64,000 nucleotides of DNA from Mortierella alpina (taxonomy: Eukaryota; Mortierellomycota; Mortierellomycetes; Mortierellales; Mortierellaceae), in contig JANATF010000009.1 of the NCBI GenBank assembly GCA_029449245.1, positions 372,001-436,000 on the forward strand, written 5' to 3'. The position numbers and the translations under genes are program-made. A model generated the notes under the pieces. That model saw only the letters and a list, made by a program, of their open reading frames with translations, had not been told where the DNA came from and did not search any database. Of the stretch, positions 25,240 through 37,221 are shown piece after piece. Numbering within the stretch: position 1 is the first letter of the stretch; the number at the start of each line of letters is the position of its first letter.

Positions 25240-26546
25240 GTTGCAAATGTGGTTGTGTAATCGAAGGTTGGTGTAAAGCTGAAGAGCGCCCTGGTGTTAT
25301 GGAGGGTTCCTGGATAGTGAGGGGTGGTCTCTGCAGCTGAGAATGAGGCGCTTCACGAGAGGGTGACTAGTGTGCGCGTTCGGGATGCTGCGATGCGTTG
25401 CGAGTCTTATAAGGAGCTGGGAATGTACAAAGTTGAAATCCAAGAAGGTCGCGAGCGGAGGCAAGCTGGATGAGAAGCGACGACGGAAGAAGAAACAGTT
25501 GGCGGCTGACTTTGTCTGCTTATCGTACGAAGGGAAAAAAAAAATAATAAAAAAAATCCTGGGCAAGAATTTCTTCAAACTTGTATTTTGAAGGACCGAG
25601 TTCTGAAAGGAAGCTACAGCAGACAAGTGAGGCAGACGGCAAGAGAGACGAGCATGAAGACAAAACTGGATTGTTGCGAGGATGGGTGATAGTAAGGAGA
25701 AAAACAAGAGGCATGTAGAGTGAATCCTCGTCCTTGTTCCTTGGTACCTTGCACACCTTATGCGTGCGTCGTACACCTCGTTTCTTTCTCGCGCTAACAA
25801 AAAGGCTGCTCACGTGATAGTTTTCCCGAGTATTTTTAGATGAGAGCCCCGCCATATATACCTCGCCGATTGTATTTTGGGATGGGAGACAGAGAGAGAA
25901 GGTGAGCGTTGGCGTGGAGGTAAGAAGCGCATCAGCAGGATCCGCGCTGAGTGGAGAAACCCTCTCAGTTTGTTTGTGTATTGGATTCATGACGGTTGAG
26001 GCAACCCTGTGCCGCAAAATGAGGCGACCCTATTCGCCAATTGCACGATGCAGCTTGCTCTACGCCCACCACAGCAGGCAAACGGCCACAAGGCGAGACA
26101 CAGCAGAGATACAGAGATACAGTACACAAGTAGAACCTCATTCTGTCCTCATATTGCCCTGCATCTCTCCACCCACACATGGCGGACTACTTAGCATCTG
26201 TATATGTGGTACATGCCTGCAGGTTGACCTACGCCCCGAACGGAAGGACAAAGAGCGCGAGAGTGCCTAAAGAGGAGCGGGGATAGAGCCGCATGAACCG
26301 GGTGCCCCCAAGTCATTTACATTCCCGGTTGTCTGCGCGCTCCCTCTACTCATGTACGGTAAACTATGTGCATCCCTTTTTTTATTTTTATTTTTTTCAC
26401 ATCTGACACACACGCCCTTTGCTGTATCTTGCGGACATATCAACGTCGTTTTCACACCCATCAAGGATCGTTTACAACAGAGCAACTCCGCCATAAACGT
26501 TCATAACGAAAACGTATACCGGAACTGATGTTTGCTTCCGTAACAA
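25240..26546. other. Upstream region of the MADS gene, no gene seen
   Basis: About 1.3 kb between the MADS start and the 3' end of the first BAG gene. Short frames on both strands have no family likeness. The long spacing would suit a regulated promoter for the transcription factor and the 3' UTR of the BAG gene. Confidence 0.5.
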
Positions 26547-27740
26547 TTAGTGGCTACGGCTGAAGGCGCTTGTCTTGGTCCGGCGCTTGTATTCATCCAC
26601 CTTTTCGAGAAGTCGTTCCGCCTTGTCAATTAGCCCCTTGCGCTGTTTCCGGACAGAGTCATCGCCCCCGCTTTCCACTGCATCGATTCGAAGCATGGCC
26701 CTGGTTAGATTCTCCTCCGTCAGAAGGATATGTTTCTTGTTTGATATTTCGCCACTCAAGATCTTGTTCAGCTCTTGAGAGAGCTCTTGCAGACTACATT
26801 CAATCTCATGAAGCTCCACTAGACTCCTTTGCTGTTGCTCTGGATCGGGCTGGATCGACTCTTCCTCGTCTGCGGAGTACTCTTCCGTTGCACTATTTTC
26901 TTGGTCACGGTTGATGTGGTCCGAAGCTTCGTCCGAGTCATCCTCATACTCTGACACCGAGGTAACTTTAGGTTTAGGCACTTGGCCAGGGCTGTCCGAT
27001 AGCATCGTTTTTTCTCCAAACGCGGACTCTACCAGTGATTGCATGTCGTCTATGGATTCTTGAGGCGCGGAGGTTGCGGTTGATTCTCCGTCGAGTCTGC
27101 AGCCTTGTCGATCGCGCCTTCGTTGCCGACGGTTTCGTTTACTAGAGCTTTCTTCTGGCTTTCGCTGCTGCTCCTGTAGTTGTCGTTGAGTACGAGTGGG
27201 ACGATGGCTATGCTTCGCTGGAGAGGTGTCTTGCGTTGGTGGGTGCTGTTGCTGTTGCTTTGCCTTCCTCTCAGCAGCTGCACGGTGCTGCTGTTGCTGA
27301 TGTTGTAGCAGTTGCTGTTGCTGTTGTTGTAGCAGTTGCTGTTGCTGTTGATGTAGCAGTTGCTGTTGCCGCTGTTGCTTAGCTATTTGCCGCAGCCTCT
27401 CGCTATCGTCCTCCTCCTCCTCGTCTTCGTCTTCATCGTCATTTTGTCGTTGTTGCTGTTCCCAAAAGGTTCGCCGCCGCTGCTCCTCTTGTTGCCTCAA
27501 GTGTTGCTGTTGATGGTGTTGTGGCCGTTGATGCTGTGGCTTTTGGAGCCGTGGTTTTAAACGGTGGTCTGTGTAGAGTTCAGGATCATCCATGTCATAG
27601 TCGCTTTGACTTGTCGGGCGATCCAGCTGGGAGAATGGATCAGAGAAGAGCGAGTTTGAAAACGAAGGGAAGAAGTCTTGCCGGTCCTGGCGACGCCTCG
27701 TGCGGTGAGTGTCCCGGGGCTCACCGAAGAAGGAGTACAT
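26547..27740 (-). CDS. BAG-domain co-chaperone, Gln-rich (paralogue 1)
   Basis: Single exon, 397 residues from the ATG beginning MYSFFGEPRDTHRTRRR, chosen because the paralogue at 35056-37014 starts alike (MFTFIPHS). The BAG domain, which binds the Hsp70 ATPase domain and promotes nucleotide release, covers about residues 312-384: EIECSLQELSQELNKIL, then EENLTRAMLRIDAVES and VRKQRKGLIDKAERLLEKVD. The rest is low complexity: Gln-rich runs with Leu and His (about 80-200), an acidic DEDEDEEEEDD block, and a Lys/Arg-rich segment. No ubiquitin-like or WW domain is present, so it is neither BAG1- nor BAG3-like in layout. A TATA-like ATATAAAT lies about 105 bp upstream on the minus strand. Confidence 0.83.
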   Translation of the reverse strand: MYSFFGEPRDTHRTRRRQDRQDFFPSFSNSLFSDPFSQLDRPTSQSDYDMDDPELYTDHRLKPRLQKPQHQRPQHHQQQHLRQQEEQRRRTFWEQQQRQNDDEDEDEEEEDDSERLRQIAKQQRQQQLLHQQQQQLLQQQQQQLLQHQQQQHRAAAERKAKQQQQHPPTQDTSPAKHSHRPTRTQRQLQEQQRKPEESSSKRNRRQRRRDRQGCRLDGESTATSAPQESIDDMQSLVESAFGEKTMLSDSPGQVPKPKVTSVSEYEDDSDEASDHINRDQENSATEEYSADEEESIQPDPEQQQRSLVELHEIECSLQELSQELNKILSGEISNKKHILLTEENLTRAMLRIDAVESGGDDSVRKQRKGLIDKAERLLEKVDEYKRRTKTSAFSRSH

Positions 27741-28075
27741 GGTGCTTGTGTGGCGAGGATGGCTGTTGCGTGTGAATGTACGAGAGAACAAACGGGTGTT
27801 GAGGAAAAAGGCTACTCAAAAAGTTTTTTTTGGTAGCACGGATGATTTATATGGGGGGTGCTGGTCCGCCAATGGAATTGCTGGAAGGTACTCGAACACC
27901 CCGGATCACACCCAATGGCGCTCCATTGTTCTTTTGAACGCGCAGTGGCCACCACTGCCTGCAGATCCTCGAGAAAATCTATAGGGCTTGTATTGTGTAC
28001 ATGTCATTTCTAATGGCGTTGCACGGTGTTCTCGCGCGTGGTATCCGTGTGCATGGTGCACGGTCCTGTCTCTCC
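27741..28075. promoter_or_regulatory. Promoter region of BAG paralogue 1
   Basis: 335 bp between the MIT gene stop and the BAG start. It holds a TATA-like box (ATATAAAT on minus, about 27846-27854), two CCAAT boxes on plus (near 27870 and 27909), and three GAA triplets at steps of 9-10 bp near 27874-27896, a weak gapped heat-shock-element pattern. Functional status unknown. Confidence 0.4.
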
Positions 28076-31000
28076 TCACGCCACTTTCGTCTGGGCAGCA
28101 TCGACCACAGCCGGCATGGTCTTTGCTTCGCGACTGTCGTCTGCCCCGCCCTCTGTCTCCTCTGTCTCCTCTGTCGCCTCTGTCGCCCCCGTCTCCTCCA
28201 TCTGCACCGTCTGCTCCTCTTGCCCATTGCCCTCCAGGCGATCCAGCCGCTGTTGCAGCACTTTGACGTTCTTCATCCCCTCCAGTGCTGCAAACTTGCT
28301 GCCATTCCGGGCCTTGGCCACTGTATCCGTCTTGAGCCGCTGGATGTAGAACTTGAGGTGAGCCACATTGTCGCTGCTCACCATCTGCTGGAGCGTAGCA
28401 TCTGCACCTAGGCGTCCGTCGTCATGATCGTCCTGATCCCTCGATGGAGCGCCGTGCTTGTCACCCTCGATCCTATCCCCCTTGTTCTTATACTTTGAGT
28501 ACATATCGAGCGCATTGTCGCTTCGGCTAGTGACTTTGCGCGCCTGCACCATGCGTCGTCGATCCTCCTCCTCATCGCCCCCCACCTGCTCATCCTCCTC
28601 CTCTTCTTCTTCGCCATCCTCGGTGCCTTGAATCGAAGCCGGGATCGGGGTCGTTGGGGGGCCCTTCCTGCTGGCGTTGATGGTGGCCAGAGTTGCCTCG
28701 TTCAACTTGCCAGTCACTGCGGCGGTGGCGGCTATTTTAGACTTCTGTGTCTTACCGCTATCATCTTGTCCCTCTTGCTCTTCCTCTTGCTCTTCCTCTG
28801 TGCTCCCGCTCTCTTCATCGTCCTCATCCTCGTCATCGTCATCGTCCAAGAGCTCGTCATCGTCCTCTTCACTTGATGCCATCTCGAGCAGCACCTCTTG
28901 CCACCTCGCCTCCAAGGTCTGTGCTCGCTTCAGAGCAATCGCCGCAGAGCGCTTATCACTCTTGCTCATCCGGGTCGTTGCGTACGTCTTGGCCTGCTGT
29001 ACATACTGCCACAGTTCATCGGGATTCGACAACTTCAGAAGCTGGGCAAGTGGCGTCGAGATGGGGAGTAGCTTGGGCTTACTGCTCTTGGATTTGCTCT
29101 TGACTTTGACCAGTGGTGCAACGACAGGCTCATCTTCCTCGTGAGCCGGGCCATGGCTTTGTTCTGTAGAGTCTTCCTGAATACTACTGGCGCAAGAGAG
29201 CTCCTGTGTGGTCACTGTTGAAGAGTTGGAGGGAGTCGCCTGACGGGGTGGTAGCGACATGACAGTCCTGCTATTCTCGAAGAGTGCAGACAGAGCCTCC
29301 TCACGCTCTCGACCTTCGGAGCTTCTATCGCCTCTCTGGTTGGACTCTTGCTCCTGACCTTCCTGCTCCTGTTCCTGTGCGGGCTGTTCATCTTGCTTGT
29401 GCAGCAAGGTCGAGAGATAATGTTCTTGCTCATACTCAGAGACGGAGACGGACTCCCTTGTGCTGTACAGGGATATAGCCTCTTTGCGTGCAGGATTCCA
29501 CCAGCGCTTCTGTGCCTGCTGAAACGAGAACTGCTGGACGGTTGTATCTTGGCCAATAACCGCACTTGAGCGCGACGACTGGAAGGAATGTCTATGCGCA
29601 TAGCGGATACCATCCTCGTTCTGTCCAGGCGATCTGTTCTCGTTCAAGTCATACGTGCTCGTGCTGTGGCGGCCCAGGCTGGCACCATTGCTGAACATGC
29701 TAGCCCTGTTAGCCGCGACAGAGGTCCCAGGAGAGGCGCTCGGCGAGAACCCGGAGATGAACACTTGCTGAGCAGACTCCTTCTCAACAACCTTCTTGGA
29801 GGATTTAGCCTTTTCCTTTTCAAAGCCATTGTCACAAAGGACCTTCTCGAACGATTCTAGCTGGCTAACCCAAGAATCCCAGTTGTCGACCGATGGTTCC
29901 TCATTGTTGTCCGTGTTGTAATGGTCGCCTTCCTCAAAGGGCTAAGGTAAGTCAAAGAAATGTCAGCAGCCACACTCGCTGTACAATGGCAATTTGGCAC
30001 CCAATATCCTTGCAATATCCTTGCAATATCCTTACCATGACAAATCCAACGACTTCGCGGTTCTGCGGTACCTCAACACGTTCCATTAGTGGACCCTCCA
30101 CCTCCTCCTGGTATTCGTATGGGACGTAGTCATCACTACATCTCTTCTTTTTGTCGTCTTTAGCATGTGTCACGAGCAGTGCCGCATCCGTGGCCTTGCG
30201 GTCGATACTTTGGATGGATCCCTTTCTCGTCTTGTCACTCTCTGACACAGTGTTGAATGTGGGGGAGAGTTGCCCACCTCCATGCTCCAGTGATGTCTTG
30301 CCGCTGTTCTTCTTGCTTTTGAAGAGGTTGAAAGGCCGTGTCTTTGTTTTTTTTGTGGAGGAATTTTCTGCTGTCTCAAGCGCCATCGAGTCTGAGGTGA
30401 CCTCAACCTCGGACGAGAGTGGATGCTTCTCATAAGCCTCAGCTGGAGCATCGATCGAAGTTGCAAACGTGCCTTCCTTCTGCAGATTCTTCTTGGGCGA
30501 GGGCGTGTATGTGGTCCTGGGAGAATACGAAATAGGAGCCAATGCATTAGGTGTTGGTGGGGCCTGGAGTGTATATGGGGCGGGCGCGTAGATATCCGTG
30601 GCGTCGGCAACGAACTGCCGAGACTCTGAAGACCTCATGGGTGCAGGGTGTGAATTTTGCTGCTGGAATTGAAGACCCTCGCTATAGTAGCGTTGTTGAT
30701 CCTCCAGATAGCCGACATCCGTGCCTGAGGACTGCTCCATGTGAGTGTGCTCAATAGAACCACTGTACTCCGTCAAAGAATCCTTGCGTTTTGATATCAC
30801 TGGAGCAGCTTGTGAAGAGTGGGTGTCGCCTCCCTTGTCCTTCTGCTTGCCCTTAGTCTCCTTGTTCTTCTTGCGACTAACTGAGGAGCCTCCTCCAAAG
30901 AGTGCCTCCTCCATGATTTTGGCGACATCGTCAAAGGTCTCTGTTTGCCCATCTTTCAGCTTCTTTTTGCCAAACCATTTGCCTTTGGGTTTTGCACCAT

Positions 31001-32989
31001 CATTCTCTTGCGCGTCCTGCTTGATTGACTGGGGCATCATCACACTCGGATCATGACTATAGCCGGAGTGTTGGAACTGGTGCATGGGGTCGAAAGAGTT
31101 TTGTTGGTATGGCTCTTGTGCTTCACCCATGTACGCGTCCCCATACGTCTCCAAAGTGTTGGGCGTGTAGATCGGCTCCTCGGACCGAACAGTGCGGTCC
31201 TGGGCGTGGTGATCACTCGGGTGTGCCGATGCACTGTCGTTTTGTGAAGATTTGCTCCGAGATTTCTTCTTTGATTTTTCTGTGCTCTTGCCCTTGCCGT
31301 TTTCCTACGTGGGCACATACCAGAAGTAGTGTCAGTGTTTTATACCAAACGGGGAGGGGGTATCTGAACTGCGACTCGAGAATTAGCCCTACCTTGGCCT
31401 CGGTGGTTCGTGCATGCCCTTTTGAATCTGCAAAGTAGAACACTTCAGCCTCTCCACTATCGTCTTCGTCATACATCGGGGTGTGCGGGTCATAATCATT
31501 TAGCGCCAGCGGACCGCTGTTCTCATCAAAATACTGGCCAACCATCCAGTCTGCTTGCTGCTGCTGTGAGTACGCATCCGCATGGTCTGCTGGATCGACA
31601 ATGTTAGCGAGATGGAGTGGAGTATGCTGAGACCCTGTGGGCAGTGGTGCGGGTAAAGGGATCGCCTCTGGGTTGCTGGACGACGACGTTTCTCCTGTAG
31701 AGAAGGATTTTGATTTCTTCTTTCCAAAGGGTCTCCAGCGGGAGGATTTGCTGAGTGCTGCCGAGTTCTCATCCTGCTCGCTTGCTGAAGGCAAAGTAGC
31801 CGGTGAGTTCTGGGCCATCGAGATTGGCGAGACGACCATTAGCGGCGGGCTAGGTGACCTGGCTGTTATGGAAGATGGTGGCGATATATATCCGAAGCTG
31901 CTATTGACTGTGTCTCCATTCATGTCGTGGTTGTACTCTCCTTGAGAAGAATGCGCGTGATCCCATGTAGGCTTGGCAATGCTGCTATCCTGGGCTGGTG
32001 GCTGGGTCTTGGAGCGCTTCATGATCGAATGCTGTGGAAGCTGTGGTGGTGGGGGAGGGGGTGGTTGATAGGGTTCCTGGGACGAGAGCTGGTCCTCGTG
32101 TCCGTAGACCAAGGCCCGACTGCTCCGACTGCCCCGACCGTGCGACTGTGAGCGTCTGTGTGAGGCTGCGGTCTGCCGAGTAGACCCCTGTGGCTGTGAT
32201 GGCGCTGAGATGGATGCTGGTGAGGCGGAGCGAGTGGATTTTGAGGACGAGGGTGCAATGGCTTTCAGCTGCAGGACCCTGTCGAGGTAAATGGCTTGCT
32301 ATGAGAGTTGTGGAGAAATAGAGAGGGTGTTCAGTCGGTGCCTGAAAATCAAATGAGGGAGAAACACAACACACCAACGAATAATCCTCGAGGGAGTGAG
32401 CGAGAGAGCTACATAATCTGCCCCAATTTACAGATTCATCATCGCATATCCACGCTCACGCGCATGTTCACAGGTCCAGTGCATGCACAGTACATAATCA
32501 ATCACGCTGGCCTAAGCACAGTGCACTTACAATTGCTAACATGGATTGTTTCTTCTTTTCGCTCGCGCACATGGGTATGACTCGGCCGAGATCGTTAGCC
32601 GCCTGGGCGTACAAGTTTGCAGCTAGGGTCGCCTCGCCCAGCTCGTCCAATTGCACAGCCTGCTGAGCCTTGACAAGCGCCCCATCAAAGATGCTTCTCC
32701 AGTTCTCTTGTTGTGGTTCATTTTCATGACCAATTGATGGGGAGGATTGTCTTGATGGGTTGGTCCGGAGGGAGACGACTGATGTTCGTGCGTCTGGCCG
32801 CTGGTCCTGGCGGTCGGACTGTGTGCGTCGTTTTGACGACGGGCTTCCAGAAAACGAGAACGAATGCACAGGCAGGTTAGGGTGGCCTGGAGGAGGTGGT
32901 GGAGGTGGGCCGGTCGGAGGAGGAGAAACAGAGGAGGGAATCGTGGCCGATGTGGTGGACCTGCGAGCGCGGGCTGGTGCTGGGGCCAT
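28076..32989 (-). CDS. Large MIT-domain protein (1499 aa)
   Basis: Exons 32531-32989, 31393-32298, 30036-31304 and 28076-29941 join in phase 0 at every junction. After a Pro-rich start (PSSVSPPPTGPPPPPPPGHP), residues about 103-166 form a three-helix MIT domain (ALVKAQQAVQLDELGEATLA, then LYAQAANDLGRVIPM, then the region after intron 1 QAIYLDRVLQLKAIAP). MIT domains bind ESCRT-III tails and occur in endosomal sorting, trafficking and kinase proteins. No AAA, kinase or peptidase domain follows. The remaining 1300 residues are Ser-, Gln- and charge-rich, with recurrent WRPFGKKKSKSFS / GKWFGKKKLKDG / RPFNLFKSKKNSG blocks and a Glu/Asp-rich region near residue 1190. An endosomal scaffold role is inferred. 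Antisense frames in the acidic region are shadows. Confidence 0.8.
30000..30034. repeat. Short tandem repeat inside an MIT-gene intron
   Basis: Nearly three copies of a 12-bp unit (CAATATCCTTGC) end exactly at the 5' splice site of intron 3 on the minus strand, so GTAAGGATATT is itself part of the repeat. The acceptor side is normal. Confidence 0.75.
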
Positions 32990-35055
32990 TGTGTGGGGTT
33001 AATGTGCGACTGGGTGTGAAATGGAGTGTGAAATGGGCTGAGGATGGAGCAGTATGACAAAAACGAACGAGGACCAGGAATGCGACTGGAATGGGGTGTG
33101 AGTGGAGCTGAGAGGAAGCAGTGCAAGCGCTTGGGACTTGGGCGGGAAAGGGAGAAATAGAGAGAGAGGGCGCGAGAAGCAGAGAGAGAGAGAAGGGCAA
33201 GTGCTAAGGTGGGTGAGACGGATAAAGACGAAGGCGACGAGAGATGAAAAGATGGGAGGGGAGCGTAGTCAGGGTTTGCTTTAAAGCGTCTTTTGTATCG
33301 CCTTTATGGTACTGTACCCTTGACCGTGAATCCAGGCTCACACCGACGGCCTAAGCGAACCAACGGTCGACGTGGACGAAAGTGCCGAAGCCCATTGTAG
33401 CGAGCGAATGAATAGAGGGGTTCAAGGGATTCTCTCCTCGCCTCCCTTGGTGTTCGTCTTACTGGACAGAAGCACAAGCACAAGCAGAGGGGGACGGAGG
33501 CAGGCCGGCATTTAGAACGGAAAGGGTCTTCTCGCCATCGCTCAGTCTCCCTCCGATTGTATGAATTTATGTCTGGTGTAGAGTGTCGGTGCTTCTGTCG
33601 CTTTACCCCCGCTTCACAAGGCTCTCTCGGCACTTTACATAGAAAGTGGTGTCAGGGTCAGGGAGCGCATGGACGAGGCCCGATGCCAAAGCGTCTGGCA
33701 GCCATTCACCCAGCCCATCGGCCTCATCATGACCCTTTCACGCTCGCATACTCGCATCTGCCTCTGGCGCACATGCTTCTTGTGTTGTGTGAGACATTAG
33801 TGTGGTCACTGCACAGAAACATTGACAGACACGGACCTAGCGTTTAAGGGCAAAGGCAGGCATGTTGCATCAACTCCAGACGCACCCTTGCAATTGCGAT
33901 CCGCACTAGCCTGTTAAGGCCGTGGAAGCTTTCCACCTCACTTCTGTTCTTTGTCTTTGTGCACGGCGGTGCGTTTCTCAATCTTTTTTTTTTCTTTGTG
34001 CTCATCTGATGGCACTAAAATGCAATATACAACCAAGATGGCCAGTGAGCAGACGAGTTGTCCACGACGGTCGGAGAGCATATAAGGCTTTATAATCCTG
34101 GATCCCATCCCTGCCAGAGCCATATACTCCGCCCACTTTCTCCCCCACAGTTTCTACTCAATTCAAAATGGACAATACCTTGTTCCTGTATCGGAAATAT
34201 GCCCCTTGGCCCTTTAGGAACTGCAACTCGACTCTGATTGAGTTTTGGTGTTACGACGCTTTTGAAAAAATATATGCGCATGTGGACTACCTGCTCTTCC
34301 TCAAAGCGCTATAGCGAAGCGCTTCTGGGTCGTACTCATTCCTTTTGTCAACAATGTCTGTGCCATCGTAACACCATCCCCTGACGTTATATGAAGTGAA
34401 GGCTAGAACCTCGGTTCATCCAATGGGCCGCCAAAAAAGATATGTAAACATATGGCAGTTCATACGCACCAACGCATGGCCATCCCTTCGACATTGCTCC
34501 TCACCTCCTCTTCTCCTCTTGTCCTCTCAACCACAGAGTCAAGGGAATTTCTATATTTGTGGCGGGAGTCTGCATGGACCAATGCGTCGAAGGAAATGAA
34601 ACGAGCTGTAGGGGGTAGAGAGGAGTTGAGTGCTCATTTTTTCTACAGATAGAAACTCCGGGACAGACACACAGATGGATGCGCGGCCTAGATATCTACT
34701 GCAACACTGCGCCATTGTCGGCAGCAGGCAACTCAACAGAGCCGAGGCTACATCGAACAATCGGAAAATGATTCCAATACGCCATTGCTTTCACTCAACC
34801 GTTACAGTACCTTTTTTTATTTCTCTCTCTCAACTCCGTTTCTTCCGCGCAGCGAACATCACGGAGTGTTGGGTTTGATATGCAATCCTTCGGTAACAGG
34901 GGTCAGGTACAAAGGACTTCCTCTCAGCTTTCTGCCCCTGCCTGAACCACATCAATGGATATTTTTACCGCTTCTCCTCTGAAATGCATTACGTGAAAGG
35001 AACTATGAGAAAACGATTGGCAATCACTGTATTACAAAAGTGCTTATTATAGATC
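32990..35055. other. Intergenic stretch, 2.1 kb
   Basis: Holds the MIT-gene promoter/5' UTR (GA-rich on plus near 33140-33280) and the 3' side of BAG paralogue 2. Frames up to about 110 residues on both strands look random: no splice partners, no family likeness. No tRNA-like A/B box pair was seen. Confidence 0.45.
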
Positions 35056-36228
35056 TCAGAACTCAGGGACGATCTCGTAGTCATCGTGAGCCGGCTCCGC
35101 TGCAACATCTGCAGCAACTGCAGCATCTGCTGCAGTACTAGGGGGTGCTTCTCCATCCGCGGACTTTCTCTCTTCCTGCGTCTGATGCTCCACGGGCGTA
35201 GAGATGTGTTCAATGCGCGACGGCTCACCGTCGTCCTGAACCGTCTCGGAATCGGCAGGCGAGGGAGCTGCCGACATGCTCACAGTATAGGGCTCGATCA
35301 CCTCATCCTCGTCCACGCTGCTGTTGTCGTTCTTTGGCTGGTTCCGATCCTTATTCTCATCCTCCACAACGGGCTCAGACTCAGATTCTGCAGGCAATGG
35401 TTGGTCCAGATCTGCTGGCTCGCGTTCAGTGCCGCCTACAGCCTCGACATCCAAGACGACGACGCCGCCGCTGTCACCTTCCGATTCTGAAGACTCGGAG
35501 ACATCCTCCACGGAGAGAGAGCGAACGACCTTCTTGCCCGTGTTTGTCTTTTGGTTCTTGAGCTCGTCCACCTTGTCTAGCATCTCCTGACTCTTCTTGA
35601 TCAACTCCTTACGTCTCTGACGGACAGTCAGGTCACCCTCGCTTTCGACAGAATCGATCCGGAACATTGCCTTGCTCACATTCTCCTCAGCCGATAGCAC
35701 GACCTTCTTGCTCTCCTCCGATTCTACTGCGTCCATGGCCTCGCTAAGATCGCGTGCAAAGCTGTCGAGCGCGGATTCGATCAGGTTGAGCTCAGAGTGC
35801 TTCTGTTGAAGCGTCATGGACTGCTGCTGCAGGCGCTGCTGCCGCTCTCGAAGGATGTCGGAAGCCTTGAGCTCAGGAGAGGCACCGGCAGAGGATGAGG
35901 CTGGCACCTGGGCAGTAGCCTGGCCCTGGGAAGTGGAGGCTTGCTTGTTGGAGGAGCAGGCAGAGGACCGAGCCTGGTTGCTGGCAGCACAGGCGGATGC
36001 TGCGTTGCCGCCTTGAGCTGAAGAGGGCTCGCTTGGAGAACCGCCAAAAATGGCCTCGACAAAGGATAGGATAGTAGGGAGTGCCTCCAAAAACTCGTCC
36101 TGAGGAGTGGTTGTCGCTTTCTGCTGTTGCTTTGGCTGCTGCTGCTGCTCCTTCGACTTGTGAGCCTCGAGGTCGGCGTGTTGACGCTCAGTCTGTTCAC
36201 GGCCATTGTGCTGCGCCTCTGACTTCTC

Positions 36229-36294
<66 letters not shown>

Positions 36295-37014
36295 AGCAAC
36301 GAGGCGTTGCTGTTGACGACGCTTGCAAGGGTAGTTCTCCTCCTGCGGCTGAACTCGTTTCTGCTGAGGGAAGAATAGGACCTCCAAAAGGTTGCTCAAG
36401 GGATCCAGCGGGTTCGCATCTTCCTCGTCATCAGATTCCTCGCGCTGGGCTTCTCTCTCAAGAGCAGCTTGGAGCTGTCGCTTTTGTTCCTGTCGCCTGC
36501 ACACTTTGGCGGCATGAGCCTGGACTTGGTGCTCGCATAGTTGCTGCTGCTGCTGAACCTGCTGTTGCGCAAAAATGGCTTGAAAGACTGCGACTGCCTC
36601 TTGCTCAGCTCGGTATCGCGCCGCCTGAGCCTGAGCCTGGGCCTGAGCTTGCGCTTGAGCTTGGGCGATAGCCAGCTGCCGTGCGCGTTCCTGCCTCAAA
36701 AGCGCCTCGTAACGTTGTTGCTCAAGGAATCTCTGTTGCTGCTGTTGTTGGCGGTATTGCTGCCGAGCAAGTCGCTCTCTGCGCTTGCGCTCAAGGGCGG
36801 CACGAAGAAGCTGTTCCTCCTCATCCGTGTCCTCTCCAGAGGAGAACGAGAGTGCCTGCTGCTGCTGCTGCTGATGGTGCGAGAGGGAGAAGGGGTCAAA
36901 AAAGACAGGCTGAGGCTGGGGGTCATATGCTAGGGTCGTGGGTCGGTATTGGCGGTGCTGGTGTTGGTTGCGTCTGGACGATGCCAGGGCAGAGTGGGGA
37001 ATAAAGGTGAACAT
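35056..37014 (-). CDS. BAG-domain co-chaperone, poly-Gln (paralogue 2)
   Basis: Single exon, 652 residues from the ATG MFTFIPHS; the open frame extends 57 residues upstream but crosses the TATA box, so the inner ATG is preferred. The BAG domain lies at about residues 408-485: LIESALDSFARDLSEAM, SAEENVSKAMFRIDSVES, VRQRRKELIKKSQEMLDKVD. It is clearly related to the gene at 26547-27740 across this region. Upstream are coiled Gln/Arg-rich runs, an Ala-Gln dipeptide repeat (about residues 118-130) and a pure poly-Gln run of about 22. A 165-residue acidic tail follows the BAG domain and ends DDYEIVPEF, a candidate Atg8-interacting motif (Y-x-x-V after acidic residues). A perfect heat-shock element and a TATA box lie upstream, so heat induction is likely. 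Confidence 0.85.
36229..36295 (-). repeat. Poly-Gln hexanucleotide repeat
   Basis: About eleven alternating CAGCAA units on the coding strand (CTGTTG on plus), coding for the longest pure Gln run in BAG paralogue 2. A six-base period keeps frame if it expands or contracts. Confidence 0.9.
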
Positions 37015-37090
37015 GATGTATGCGTGTGAAGTGTAGGTTATGTAAATGAACTCTGGTGTCGTTGCGAGAAAATATTCCTTCGATCTCCAG

Positions 37091-37103
37091 CTTTTTATAT
37101 AAC
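37091..37103 (-). promoter_or_regulatory. TATA box of BAG paralogue 2
   Basis: Minus strand reads GTTATATAAAAAG, a near-consensus TATA box about 80 bp upstream of the ATG at 37014. Confidence 0.7.
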
Positions 37104-37221
37104 TTGGCGGGAAGACTGCGGACAACGGCTGCACTTGCGCGTCCAAGTGCGTAAGACCAGTCCAAATTGGGAAGCACTGGTTCATTTGTCACCAAAGCTT
37201 TGTAAAAAAAAAAAATCGTCC

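Noticed and set aside
27870-27900. Heat-shock element for BAG paralogue 1
   Set aside because: GAA triplets are spaced 9 and 10 bp without the intervening TTC units, so it is only a weak gapped pattern, noted but not claimed.
36081-36671. Long open frame antisense to BAG paralogue 2 (and similar frames at 28677-29144, 23434-23778, 27360-27560)
   Set aside because: They exist because CAG/CTG or Glu/Asp-rich repeats stay open in other frames; composition is Leu, Ser, Val or Asn runs with no family likeness.
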